46,034 bases of DNA, from the NCBI GenBank assembly GCA_903863905.1, contig CAIPDT010000085.1, positions 1 to 46,034 of the forward strand. Reading direction: 5' to 3'. The DNA is from an uncultured Methylococcaceae bacterium (GTDB taxonomy: Bacteria; Pseudomonadota; Gammaproteobacteria; Methylococcales; Methylomonadaceae). The translations under genes and the position numbers were made by a program. Each line of letters begins with the position of its first letter. Within the stretch, counting starts at the first letter, position 1. Shown here in pieces: positions 7,443-16,575 of this stretch. Under the pieces are notes generated by a model. It had not been told where the DNA came from. It made no database searches and saw nothing but the letters and a program-made list of their open reading frames with translations.

Positions 7443-8800
7443 TACTCCCCAATACGATAATAAATGTCATCGGCAGCTTGATTCGAATCGGCAATAAGCT
7501 CATCAAAGATAGTCATATTAATACCAAACTTATCGACGTTAACACGGGTTATTGCATGACCTGAACCAATGTTGTAAGCAGAAATTTGCTCCGGCTTAAG
7601 AATATCTTGTTCAATAAATCCTTGCTTCTTCATTAATTCATGCTTGTTTTTTATTTCATTACTAAACATGATGCAGTTATTGAGTTCTCGAATTAAATAA
7701 TCACTATGCGTTGTCACTATGATCTTTATCCCTGAATTAACTAAACGCGCCAAGAAACGCGCCATAATTCTCTGGTTATCAGGGTGTAAATTTAACTCTG
7801 GTTCATCAATAATAAGTAATCCATTTTTTTCAGCTAAACAATTTACATAATAATCAAAAAGAAATATAGATTTAGTTGATGATGAAGCTATATAAACCGG
7901 AACAACTATCTTTTCTCTTCCCCGTTCTTTTTTAGGTTGGAAAAACACTTGTTTATCAATACTCTTAAAAGCTCCACCTAATAACTCCTGTAAAACATCA
8001 AACACGCCTTGATACTTTTCCTTATCTTCTTTTAGAAAGCTTTTCCTTTTACTGACATTTTCATAATCTCTAATAACATCAATATTATCTTTGATGGGCT
8101 CAGCATATCGAGACCGCATACTATTCAGTAATTCGATTGGATTCACTTTATCATTATCAGATAAATGTTCAAAAATTGCGTTCTTACTAATATCGAGCTC
8201 TTTATAAAACAGTGCAATTCCTGTTCGCTCAGAAGTAATTACAAAAGGCAACGGTAATTGCCCAGAAAAAAGACAGGTGGCAACTTGCTCTGCAATAATG
8301 TCACTTAATATGCCAAGAGGAATTTGAGCTCCACCGCTAGTTTGTAGGGCAATATCAAGTTTGTCAGTGTTTTCTGCCTTATCAAATCTTAATATCCCAT
8401 GCTTTCCAAAATTGATTGTTTTCTTAAATAAACTTGAAAAATCTGGCTTAAAATCATCATAAACAAATTCGATTTTAGTGTTCTGAAAGTAATCATCAGG
8501 CGCATTAAAGAAACCTTCAAGACCATTAGTGAAATTGTCGCTAGCACTTTTAAAACAAGACTGAATTCGCTCAGACAAACCTAAAAGATCAATCTGAATA
8601 GCTCCATTTTCTTCAAGCTCATCCATTTGATGCTTTTCAATGTGAAACTCTGCCAAGCGCTGAAGTTTTTTAAAAAAACCATAAGTTGCGTAACTGATGT
8701 AGGTCTTGCCGACATTATTTTTTCCACAAAGAATGGTAAGGTCAGCAAGCTCAACCTCCCCCTTATCGATATAACCAAATTGAGTGAATTTAAATTTCAT
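7442..8800 (-). CDS. AAA/ABC-type ATPase of the OLD/RloA kind (AAA_15-like)
   Basis: This 452-residue ATPase has its Walker A at residues 26-33 (GKNNVGKT). A long helical, partly charged insert (about 40-290) follows, then a signature-like S-S-S-T-K-S segment (about 306-311), Walker B L-L-I-I-D-E-P-E (328-335) followed by L-N-L-H-P, and an H-loop T-T-H-S-D-Y-L-I (363-370). This is the SMC/Rad50-like arrangement seen in OLD nucleases, RloA, AriA and similar defence ATPases. No Toprim domain is visible after the H-loop; the last 80 residues are a short helical tail, so any effector activity should come from the coupled downstream protein. ATG at 8800 is preceded by AAAGAGATAAA. The module lies between two fic fragments, which suggests acquisition as a cassette. 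Confidence 0.85.
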   Translation of the reverse strand: MKFKFTQFGYIDKGEVELADLTILCGKNNVGKTYISYATYGFFKKLQRLAEFHIEKHQMDELEENGAIQIDLLGLSERIQSCFKSASDNFTNGLEGFFNAPDDYFQNTKIEFVYDDFKPDFSSLFKKTINFGKHGILRFDKAENTDKLDIALQTSGGAQIPLGILSDIIAEQVATCLFSGQLPLPFVITSERTGIALFYKELDISKNAIFEHLSDNDKVNPIELLNSMRSRYAEPIKDNIDVIRDYENVSKRKSFLKEDKEKYQGVFDVLQELLGGAFKSIDKQVFFQPKKERGREKIVVPVYIASSSTKSIFLFDYYVNCLAEKNGLLIIDEPELNLHPDNQRIMARFLARLVNSGIKIIVTTHSDYLIRELNNCIMFSNEIKNKHELMKKQGFIEQDILKPEQISAYNIGSGHAITRVNVDKFGINMTIFDELIADSNQAADDIYYRIGE

Positions 8801-8882
8801 TATTTTATCTCTTTATCTTTACAAAACCACATCAGGCCATAATCCATTTCATTCTACTAAAATAAAAACCTAACAGTCATTA

Positions 8883-8975
8883 TTAATACGCAACACACCG
8901 CATTAATAATGCAATACAATCGGCAACTTGTTGCAATATTTTAAGAGTGAAGGTGTAAGGCAGTTGATAGCTCAT
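8883..8975 (-). pseudogene. Second fic 5' relic, 30 codons
   Basis: From ATG at 8975-8973, thirty codons can be read before TAA at 8885-8883. They begin M-S-Y-Q-L-P-Y-T-F-T-L-K-I-L-Q-Q-V-A-D, clearly the same protein start as the fic fragment at 6804. The ATG overlaps the hsdS stop codon (ATGA), the arrangement expected if an intact fic gene once followed hsdS in the R-M operon. It is too short to be a Fic domain. Confidence 0.75.
8904..8975 (-). repeat. Direct repeat copy 2 (fic 5' end)
   Basis: Mate of 6733-6804, same orientation, about 83% identical over 72 bp. Similarity extends a few bases further left in both copies (a shared CACCG), then ends. The repeats frame a segment of about 2.1 kb holding the ATPase and its partner. 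Confidence 0.8.
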
Positions 8976-10507
8976 GCTTTTGTTTTTTTGCCGGTTTTCT
9001 TAGGTTTCACAACCATTTCACGTTCAGCTTTGATTCTGGATAATAAAGCTTCTGCACTGTTTTCACCACTGATGAGTTCAGGGTTTTGAACACGCCATTC
9101 GGCAGTGAGTTCACCTCGAAAAGCTTTGGCTAGGATAGCTTGGGTAAGATGGTTAACGCGAGATTGGGCATCTTTAACACGTTGCTCGATTTGGTCAGCG
9201 TAAGTGAAGAGTTGTTCGACGCGGGCGACGATTTCGGTTTGTTCTTCAATACTGGGCTTTGGTAAGTTAATATCTAGGAATGTTTTTTGACCAATATTTC
9301 TCATTGATAGCTGATTACCGGTAGATCGAGATTCAATTTCTTTTCGCCCAAAATATGATCTCAAAAATATACTTAACCACATTTTATCCGCTTCATTCAT
9401 CACTAGCCGCCAAACTTTATCACTAAGCATCAAGTTTTTTAATACGTCTTTGACAATCACAGGCATTCCAATCAATTCAAGTGTATTTGCTCTGGATATT
9501 AGAAAATCACCGGACTTAATCCGCCGACTTTCTACAAATAATTTGTGATCAGGTAACGTCTTACTTTCGTTTTCGTCATAGATTCCCCATGTAACAGCAC
9601 TGATTTTTATAATACCGTGCTGATCTCCAACTGGTGGTGTCTCGATACACTTCAAGTTCTTTCCAGCTTCAATAGACTTAACCAATTTCCCTATTTTTGT
9701 TTCGCGCCAATCACCTTCTGAAATTAGATTTTCTATTCTCCAATCCTCAGTCAACTTCCCACTAACCGCAGCGGCGAGGACTGATTGACGGAAGCGTTTG
9801 AGGATTTTTGGGATATTGTCGAGGCGAGTTTTAAGGTTATCGACCTGCGCCAATAACTCATCCAACTTAGCAGCAATTTGTTGTTGTTCGGCGAGTGGAG
9901 GAAGTGGAATAAAAATCTGAGAATATTCTTTAAACTTGAGGTTTCTTAAGTTATTGCTTCCAGCTTGATATTTAATTACCTCACCAGATAAATAAAAACA
10001 TTTCAGATAATAATTTAAGAATGTTGAATCAACATTTACTATAGGCCTTGCCAATCTTAAGAAGTTTGTACAAACAAGCTGTTTTCCAACGAATTGGTTA
10101 ATAACTCTTTCATCAATTATTACTGTTCGTCCTACAGGCTGATCAGGCCCACCGCCAGAAATCTCAATTAAAATATCATCTAGTCTCAATTGTCGAGTTT
10201 GCAAACTTGAGTGTTTTATTTTACGTAATGATGCCGAAGCACCTCTATATTTATCCCAGTGTTTAAATTCAGACCCTCTAATACAAAAAGCATCAACAAA
10301 ATCTATATGTTCAAAATCACAGTCTTTTCCCCAGTCACCACCGATAACAAAACCAAATAACGACTCCAATTCAATTTCTTGCCATTCTATTGGCAGTATT
10401 AAATATTTAGTTTGAGGCGAGAAAGTCAATTCACGTAAATTACCATTAGCAATTAAGGTTTGCTCTTGCAATTCATTTTCATTAGCTAGCTTTATTGATT
10501 CATTCAT
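8972..10507 (-). CDS. hsdS: Type I restriction-modification specificity subunit HsdS
   Basis: HsdS recognises the two halves of the target DNA and links HsdM and HsdR. The 511-residue protein has two target-recognition domains (roughly 30-215 and 265-415). Each is followed by a conserved helical spacer opening with P-L-P-x-L-x-E-Q-x-x-I (about 205) or L-P-K-P-S-I-E-E-Q-x-E-I (about 415), then a long helix ending in Q-S-V-L-A-A-A-V-S-G-K-L-T or Q-A-I-L-A-K-A-F-R-G-E-L-T. I chose ATG at 10507 with GAG nine bases upstream; ATG at 10513 is equally possible. The frame stays open to a GTG at 10567, but that start lies within a terminator hairpin and is unlikely. The lysine-rich tail ends at a stop overlapping the fic relic. 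Confidence 0.92.
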   Translation of the reverse strand: MNESIKLANENELQEQTLIANGNLRELTFSPQTKYLILPIEWQEIELESLFGFVIGGDWGKDCDFEHIDFVDAFCIRGSEFKHWDKYRGASASLRKIKHSSLQTRQLRLDDILIEISGGGPDQPVGRTVIIDERVINQFVGKQLVCTNFLRLARPIVNVDSTFLNYYLKCFYLSGEVIKYQAGSNNLRNLKFKEYSQIFIPLPPLAEQQQIAAKLDELLAQVDNLKTRLDNIPKILKRFRQSVLAAAVSGKLTEDWRIENLISEGDWRETKIGKLVKSIEAGKNLKCIETPPVGDQHGIIKISAVTWGIYDENESKTLPDHKLFVESRRIKSGDFLISRANTLELIGMPVIVKDVLKNLMLSDKVWRLVMNEADKMWLSIFLRSYFGRKEIESRSTGNQLSMRNIGQKTFLDINLPKPSIEEQTEIVARVEQLFTYADQIEQRVKDAQSRVNHLTQAILAKAFRGELTAEWRVQNPELISGENSAEALLSRIKAEREMVVKPKKTGKKTKA

Positions 10508-10534
10508 AATCATTAGCTCACTATATCCCAGACA

Positions 10535-10590
10535 TAAAAAACCCGCGCGATTTGAGCATAAGAACACAAGTTCTCATAGGCTTGGCGGGT
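10535..10590 (-). terminator. Terminator-like hairpin between hsdM and hsdS
   Basis: Read on the minus strand, ACCCGC (10590-10585) pairs with GCGGGT (10546-10541), an inner GAAC..GTTC stem closes over a TTGT loop, and a run of six T follows directly (10541-10536). The middle of the stem is imperfect. It lies about 45 bp after hsdM and before the likely hsdS start, so it may attenuate hsdS relative to hsdRM. Confidence 0.6.
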
Positions 10591-10633
10591 CTGTTACCGT
10601 GCATTGTATCAAAGAGTGCTTGATGAATGTGGC

Positions 10634-12247
10634 TCATTCCAAACTCCCCGCACCCAAGCCCAATACCTCAGCCAACAATTCAGTCTGCACTTGTGCCTGA
10701 TCGCCAGCCCCCAGTGCTTGCATTAAATCATTTAACTCTCTCAAAGCTTCAGTCAATTCACTCATGGCTTCTGCTGCCAATACATCCGGCTCTGGCAAAC
10801 TCGCCGCATCCACACTGTCTTGATCTTTAAGCCAAGCAATATCTAAAGAATCGCCTTTCTGTGTGTTAATCCAGTCGCGAGAAAAAAACCGCCAGCGCGT
10901 TGGTAACTCAACATCTGTTGCACTCTCATCAATTGCGTTAATTTGGCCCTGGGCTTCTTGACGCTCTGAGGCATGAAAACAATCTTCAAACGGTTTTAAA
11001 TACTGATCACTAAACGGTGTTCGTTTACCAAAACTAGGCATGTTGGTACGCAAATCATAAACCCAAACTTGTTGGGTACAGTGTTCATCTTGCAGTGGAT
11101 TCTCTGCCGTGCCTTTGGTAAAAAAAAGCACATTGGTTTTAACGCCTTGGGCATAAAAGATACCCGTTGGTAATCTGAGGATGGTATGCAAATTACATTT
11201 ATGCATTAAATCTCGGCGAATATCCGTACCCACACCCGCTTCAAATAATACATTATCAGGCAACACCACCGCCGCACGACCCGCAGGTTTTAGGCTACGG
11301 TAGATATGCTGTAAAAAGGCCAGTTGTTTGTTACTGGTTTTATAAGTAAAGTCATCACGCGTGGGACCGCCGCCGCCTTTAGCCGTACCAAACGGCGGAT
11401 TAGTTAAAATCACATCAGCAGCTGACAGTTGCGTACCGGGTAAACCCAAGGTATTGCCTAAGTGCACCACACCTTCATCGTCGCCTTCCATGCCGTGTAA
11501 CAAACAGTTCATCAACGCTAAACGCCGCGTACCCGGCACTAGTTCCATACCCACAAAGGCTTTATTACGTTGAAAGGTTTGGGCTTGCTCGTTTAGATTA
11601 TAAAGCTCATCAGTGTGACCTTTAATATAGGCATCAGCCGCAATTAAAAAACCAGCGGTTCCGGCAGCGGGGTCTTGAATCACTTCACCAGCTTGCGGTT
11701 TTATACACCGAATAATGCTGTCGATTAAAGGCCGTGGTGTAAAGTATTGGCCTGCACCTGATTTGGTTTCACTGGCATTCTTTTCTAATAAGCCTTCGTA
11801 TAAATCCCCCAAGCCATCGCGTCTAGCACTAAACCAGTCGATGCTGTCTAAGGATTTAATCAGTTGTTCTAAATGCCGTGGTTCGCGTAAGCGGGTTTGC
11901 GCATCGGCGTAAATGGCTAAGATTAAGGGGTCGGTGATAACGACTTTTTCAATGGTTTTATCGGCATCGTTAGGGTCTTTGCTGATTTCTTTACCCGTTG
12001 AAAGGGTAAACAGCATACGCTTATATTCGGTCAACAGAGATAAGCCACTTTTGCTATTCAAATCCGGCCAGCGGCAACCTTCTGGGAGTTTATGCTTATC
12101 CAACAATCTGGCTTCGGTATTTTCAAATTCCATTTTAATGAATAACAGTAATACTAGCTCAGTCACATAATCACTGTAGTTAATGCCGTCGTCACGCAAT
12201 ACGTCACAGAGGTTCCAAAGTTTTTGTACGATGTCGTTGTTATTCAT
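10634..12247 (-). CDS. hsdM: Type I restriction-modification methyltransferase HsdM
   Basis: N6-adenine DNA methyltransferase subunit. Its 537 residues hold an N-terminal helical HsdM domain (1-130), G-Q-Y-F-T-P at 166-171, AdoMet-binding motif I D-P-A-A-G-T-A-G-F (192-200), and catalytic motif IV N-P-P-F (283-286). Motif IV marks a gamma-type adenine methylase. The C-terminal stretch after about 480 is acidic and helical and likely contacts HsdS. The gene follows hsdR by 34 bp on the same strand and precedes hsdS. All essential motifs are present, so modification should be functional. Confidence 0.95.
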   Translation of the reverse strand: MNNNDIVQKLWNLCDVLRDDGINYSDYVTELVLLLFIKMEFENTEARLLDKHKLPEGCRWPDLNSKSGLSLLTEYKRMLFTLSTGKEISKDPNDADKTIEKVVITDPLILAIYADAQTRLREPRHLEQLIKSLDSIDWFSARRDGLGDLYEGLLEKNASETKSGAGQYFTPRPLIDSIIRCIKPQAGEVIQDPAAGTAGFLIAADAYIKGHTDELYNLNEQAQTFQRNKAFVGMELVPGTRRLALMNCLLHGMEGDDEGVVHLGNTLGLPGTQLSAADVILTNPPFGTAKGGGGPTRDDFTYKTSNKQLAFLQHIYRSLKPAGRAAVVLPDNVLFEAGVGTDIRRDLMHKCNLHTILRLPTGIFYAQGVKTNVLFFTKGTAENPLQDEHCTQQVWVYDLRTNMPSFGKRTPFSDQYLKPFEDCFHASERQEAQGQINAIDESATDVELPTRWRFFSRDWINTQKGDSLDIAWLKDQDSVDAASLPEPDVLAAEAMSELTEALRELNDLMQALGAGDQAQVQTELLAEVLGLGAGSLE

Positions 12248-12281
12248 TAATGGGTATTATTAGCAGAAAAAGAGGAGTAGT

Positions 12282-15200
12282 TTAACCGATTGCTTGCCAT
12301 AGGTTCTCATTGAGTGCTTCCAGCACTTTATCCAGATCACCGTCCAGTAGGCTATTTAACCGTTTTGCACCACCGTCTTGGGCAAAGGCACGATTAACAA
12401 AGTTATGATCGATGACCACTTCAAGAATAAGTTGTTTAGCGAGACGCTCCAGCCATTTACGTTGTACGTTTGACCAGTTATGCTGCATGTAGATTTTTTG
12501 CATGGCATTATTAACCCTCTGTTCAAAGGGCAACAAAGCCTCCCCTAAAGCTGCCTGACGAATATAGCCAACAATACTGGCGGCAATCTCCTGATGGGTT
12601 TGATTGCGCCAGGCTGTTTTTAATTTGGCTTCACTGTAGCCGTGTTCATCCAGTAACAAACGCACTTCTTTAAGTTGTTCGCGGGTCAGGTCTTTGGGGT
12701 TATTGATAATAACACCCAAGGAGACCGACTGGTTAATCTGATTACGGATAAAATGGTTAAAGCTGTCTAAATAATCAGCGGGCTTTTCATTGACGCCATA
12801 AGTCTGGGTACGTTTTTTAAATTCATCAGTCCCTTCGTAAATTAAGGGGTTTTTATCAGAACCTAATAACTCATTCACTTCGGCTAATTGCTTGAGAAAA
12901 CGGCTATGCGTTTGCACAAATTGAGCGGCTTGTTGTGGGCCTAACTGATGTAAATGCTGAGGTAGTTTTTTAAGCTCAATCCCCCACAGTGCTTGCAGTT
13001 CTTGAAGTTTTTGCTTGAGCTCTGGTTTTTGTTCGGCTTTTTTATCCGCTTTACGCAAGATACGCATCACCTTTTGACTCACCACAGCCAAGACATCGTG
13101 AGCATGACTGGTATTGGGTTTATTACCTTGCACCGCATGACTATTGGGATCGACTAATTCTTGTAGCAATTGCTCCAGTGTAATATTGGGATCTTTAACC
13201 AAAGGCTTCATGGCGCTCACTGCTTGCAATGCGGCATAAATATCCACGGGATCATATATTTTAAAGACGGTCTTACCGATTTGATCACAACGACGCGTGC
13301 CACGGCCTAGCATTTGTTCAAACAAAATACGTGAACGTACTCGACGTAAAAACACAATATGACAGATTGCAGGTACATCAATACCGGTGCTGAGTAAATC
13401 AACGGTGATGGCAATCGAGGGGTACTTTTCATTTTTGTATTGCCGTATGAGTTTTTTAACTTTATCGCTTTGCCCAGTTATTTTACGAACGGCGGCTTCG
13501 TTATACTCATCGTCATAAAGGACTTTAAAAGCATCATCCAATAAACGCTTAACCATGTCAGCATGTAAATCTGTGGCACAAAATATCAGGGTTTTCTCTA
13601 AGCCAAAGGGCTCTAATTCTTTGGCCAGTTGCTCACAAATCACCTTGTTAAAACTTTCGGTTATAACCCGACGGTTAAAGGCTTCTACCTCAAAATCAAG
13701 CTCATCGTCTAACTCTGCCAATTCTATGGCACCAGTTTGAGTATTAATCACACTGACTTTCTCACCTTTTTCAAAATGAATACCTTTTTGTGTCAGCAAG
13801 GTTTCATAGCGAATGGGCGGCTCATGATCAATTAACCAATCATCGGCCACTGCTTCTCGATAACTGTAGGTGTAGACTGGTTTTCCAAAAATCTCAGTGG
13901 TATGTTTAGCGGGGGTGGCGGTTAAGGCAATTTTAACGGCATCAAAATAATCTAAGACGCGACGATAACAAGAGAGGTATTGCGCCACCTCTCGGATGGT
14001 TAATTCGCCTTCGGTCATTTCTTGATCCAGCGTATAACCCCGATGCGCTTCGTCAATGATAATGCAGTCATACGCATCAATATTCGGCGGAGTATCCGAT
14101 TGAAAAATACGTTTGACCATTGCTTGAACAGTAGCGACTTGAATACGAGTTTCAGCTTCTGCGGCCATATCGCCCAACTCGGCAATATTGTAAATTTTAG
14201 AGAGCGTTAAATTATGCTCTAACGGCGCATCATTAAAAAAGTCTATGGCCTGCTCACCCAAAGCTGTGCGATCGACTAAGAATAAGATACGTTTAAAGTG
14301 TTCAGCTTTTAAAAAGCGATACATCAAACCGATAATAGTACGGGTTTTACCGGTACCGGTCGCCATCGCTAAAAGGCAGTTAGTTTGATTCTGAGCTAAA
14401 GCTGCTTCTACGGCAGTAATCGCCTTTTGTTGATAGTCTCGTAATTTAAGATAAGCAAAACCTTCGTCTTGCAGTTTCTGTTGAGCCTCAATCTGACTAC
14501 GTTTTAATTTATCCAGTAACCCTTCAGGGCTATGAAAATCATGGAGTGGCTTGGCAAGATTAGCAGTTTCTCTGACATCACGAAACCAAGTTCCGGATTG
14601 TTCAGCGAGTTGTTTAACATAAGGCCGACCATTGCAGGAATACACGAACGGAATTTGATAATGACCTTCTTCAGAATCTGCCCAAGCAATAGTACGGCCT
14701 TGTAATTGCCAGCTGGGTAACAAGCCTTCTGCTTGTTTAAAGCCACGTGAATAACGCTCTGCTTGCAGAATTTTACCGGCGACATTGGTGTTTTCACGTT
14801 TGGCCTCTACGATTGCGATCGCTGTTAAACCTGCAAATAATACATAGTCGGCCGATTGCTTGCCTTGGGTGGGCCATTCTGCAATGGCTTTGTTTTTACC
14901 TTTCTCGGGTCGCGCCCCGTTTGCATGCGTTAACACTTGGGTATCGGCTTCCCATCCGGCGACTATTAATTGTTGATCAATTAGAATACGGGTAAGTTCT
15001 TCATTTAAAGACAGTTGGGCAGTGGCTTTATTAACCGTAGCACTGATAAATTCGGTTCGATTCTCTTTATCATCTAACTTGGCCTGCAGGGCTTTAAGCC
15101 GAAGCTCAAAGGCTTTTCTTTCTTCAACCAATTGACGCTCATGTTCTTGCGCCAGTTGCTCAAACACTCGGGCTTCTTCATCCATTTGTTCAGCCAGTAG

Positions 15201-15755
15201 GGAAAATTGCTCTTTCTCTTTGGCCACTAAGGTGATTAATTGCTGATTATTTTCTACTTGTTCATTAGCATCCGATAATTGAGCTTTAAGCTGTTTAATC
15301 TGAATCGTTAACGCTTGTAACTGTTGACTGGGATCAGTCGGTGCAACAAAGACCCCCGGCTTAAAGCGGGCCCCTTGTTTTCCAAAGGCTTGATGAAACC
15401 AAACCGCTAAAGCTCTCGCCAGGCGTAAGCCGTCTAAAGCTTCTTTGTGTTGGGTTTTAAATTGATGGGTCGCACGATTGCCTTCGGTGCGTAAAGTATG
15501 GAATAGTTCAAGGATATTGGCATCAAGGCGTATTTCTCGACCCACTTTAAACAGTAAGTCCGCTTGCGAGGTTTTGTCGTTAAACTCAATGCCACACCGG
15601 GCGGCTAAATCTTGAGCTAAGGCTTCACCCAATTGTCGGAGTTTGATTAAGGTGGTGTTGGGATCACCGACAAATGCCCGTTCAGCAGAGGCAGCTAATT
15701 GAAAAAAAAGAGCATCATGTTCCCTTAGAAAATCAAAGTTACTCTTCTCAATCAT
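12282..15755 (-). CDS. hsdR: Type I restriction endonuclease/translocase HsdR (EcoEI-like)
   Basis: This 1157-residue motor and nuclease subunit starts with a DUF4145-like helical domain (about 10-125) and a long coiled coil (about 145-235). The nuclease core follows, with D303...E317-x-K319 in A-D-Y-V-L-F...I-V-E-A-K. Superfamily 2 helicase motifs are next: G-T-G-K-T (467-471), D-E-A-H (568-571), and a later S-T-G-I-D-V-P plus Q-M-L-G-R-G-T-R-R motif VI. The C-terminal 200 residues match the EcoEI-type HsdR C-terminal domain in character. It is the first gene of hsdR-hsdM-hsdS. The frame is intact, so restriction is likely active. The length agrees with EcoEI-family subunits that carry the N-terminal DUF4145 extension. 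Confidence 0.93.
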   Translation of the reverse strand: MIEKSNFDFLREHDALFFQLAASAERAFVGDPNTTLIKLRQLGEALAQDLAARCGIEFNDKTSQADLLFKVGREIRLDANILELFHTLRTEGNRATHQFKTQHKEALDGLRLARALAVWFHQAFGKQGARFKPGVFVAPTDPSQQLQALTIQIKQLKAQLSDANEQVENNQQLITLVAKEKEQFSLLAEQMDEEARVFEQLAQEHERQLVEERKAFELRLKALQAKLDDKENRTEFISATVNKATAQLSLNEELTRILIDQQLIVAGWEADTQVLTHANGARPEKGKNKAIAEWPTQGKQSADYVLFAGLTAIAIVEAKRENTNVAGKILQAERYSRGFKQAEGLLPSWQLQGRTIAWADSEEGHYQIPFVYSCNGRPYVKQLAEQSGTWFRDVRETANLAKPLHDFHSPEGLLDKLKRSQIEAQQKLQDEGFAYLKLRDYQQKAITAVEAALAQNQTNCLLAMATGTGKTRTIIGLMYRFLKAEHFKRILFLVDRTALGEQAIDFFNDAPLEHNLTLSKIYNIAELGDMAAEAETRIQVATVQAMVKRIFQSDTPPNIDAYDCIIIDEAHRGYTLDQEMTEGELTIREVAQYLSCYRRVLDYFDAVKIALTATPAKHTTEIFGKPVYTYSYREAVADDWLIDHEPPIRYETLLTQKGIHFEKGEKVSVINTQTGAIELAELDDELDFEVEAFNRRVITESFNKVICEQLAKELEPFGLEKTLIFCATDLHADMVKRLLDDAFKVLYDDEYNEAAVRKITGQSDKVKKLIRQYKNEKYPSIAITVDLLSTGIDVPAICHIVFLRRVRSRILFEQMLGRGTRRCDQIGKTVFKIYDPVDIYAALQAVSAMKPLVKDPNITLEQLLQELVDPNSHAVQGNKPNTSHAHDVLAVVSQKVMRILRKADKKAEQKPELKQKLQELQALWGIELKKLPQHLHQLGPQQAAQFVQTHSRFLKQLAEVNELLGSDKNPLIYEGTDEFKKRTQTYGVNEKPADYLDSFNHFIRNQINQSVSLGVIINNPKDLTREQLKEVRLLLDEHGYSEAKLKTAWRNQTHQEIAASIVGYIRQAALGEALLPFEQRVNNAMQKIYMQHNWSNVQRKWLERLAKQLILEVVIDHNFVNRAFAQDGGAKRLNSLLDGDLDKVLEALNENLWQAIG

Positions 15756-15847
15756 AACGCTCTCAGAATGATTTCATAAACACAGACATGGTAGTTCATT
15801 AAACCACCACGTCTCCTCATCTTAAAATACCCTTCACACCCATCTAA

Positions 15848-16417
15848 CTATTTAGACTTGGATGCCTTTGCTTGTTTTGCTGACTTACCATTTTTAATCG
15901 GTAAGGTTTGGGCTAAGAAACCGTCTGCGTTTACGGGGACTGTATCAATGGCTAAGATAGCCCCGAGTTCACTCATCGCTTTTTGATACACTTTACGTTT
16001 AAAATAAACCACGTCATTCAAGGGTTCCCAATAATCAACCCACCGCCAACTATCAAACTCGGGCTTGGGGCACTGATCAAAGCGAACATTTGACTCTTGC
16101 GTGATCAAACGTAACATATACCAAATTTGTTTTTGGCCTATGCACAACGGCATAGAACTTTTACGAATATAACGCTCTGGTAATTGATACCGTAACCAGT
16201 AACGTGTTCTTCCAAGCAACTCTACATGTTGCTGTTGTAATCCTGTCTCCTCCCACAATTCTCGATACATCGCTGCTTCAGGGTCTTCGTCGTCATTAAT
16301 TCCGCCTTGCGGAAACTGCCATGCATTCACGCCCATTCGTTTTGCCCAAAACACACGACCCTCATCATTGCAAAGGATGATTCCGACATTCGGTCGGTAT
16401 CCTTTAGAGTCTATCAT
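15848..16417 (-). CDS. rppH: RNA 5'-pyrophosphohydrolase RppH
   Basis: This 189-residue Nudix hydrolase removes pyrophosphate from the 5' end of mRNAs and so starts RNase E-dependent decay. It begins [13 protein letters not shown], as RppH proteins do, and has a full Nudix box from G38 to L60 with R52-E53-L-W-E56-E57-x-G59. Further family marks are W-R-W-V-D-Y-W-E-P and V-Y-F-K-R-x-V-Y. The lysine-rich tail is slightly longer than in E. coli (176 residues). It is divergent from the HAD hydrolase gene, a pairing seen in several gammaproteobacteria. Confidence 0.93.
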   Translation of the reverse strand: MIDSKGYRPNVGIILCNDEGRVFWAKRMGVNAWQFPQGGINDDEDPEAAMYRELWEETGLQQQHVELLGRTRYWLRYQLPERYIRKSSMPLCIGQKQIWYMLRLITQESNVRFDQCPKPEFDSWRWVDYWEPLNDVVYFKRKVYQKAMSELGAILAIDTVPVNADGFLAQTLPIKNGKSAKQAKASKSK

Positions 16418-16575
16418 GTTAAAACCTGTCTCTATGTGTCTGCCTTTTATTTTGCTTTATCCCGCGGGTAAAATTACAAAAATGGCTAGGTTGTTTATAA
16501 TACCTCCATTGTTCCATAAAAAAACCCTAGATGCCATAGAGCATAGCCCTTTTAATTACTTCTGATAGGTTTAAA

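Noticed and set aside
10508-10567. GTG 10567 as the hsdS start
   Set aside because: It lies inside the terminator-like stem and gives a cysteine-rich tail unlike HsdS; ATG 10507/10513 fit better.
14504-14797. Long out-of-frame ORFs within hsdR, including 14022-14210 and 14747-14995
   Set aside because: The HsdR frame is intact with all motifs; these are shadows.
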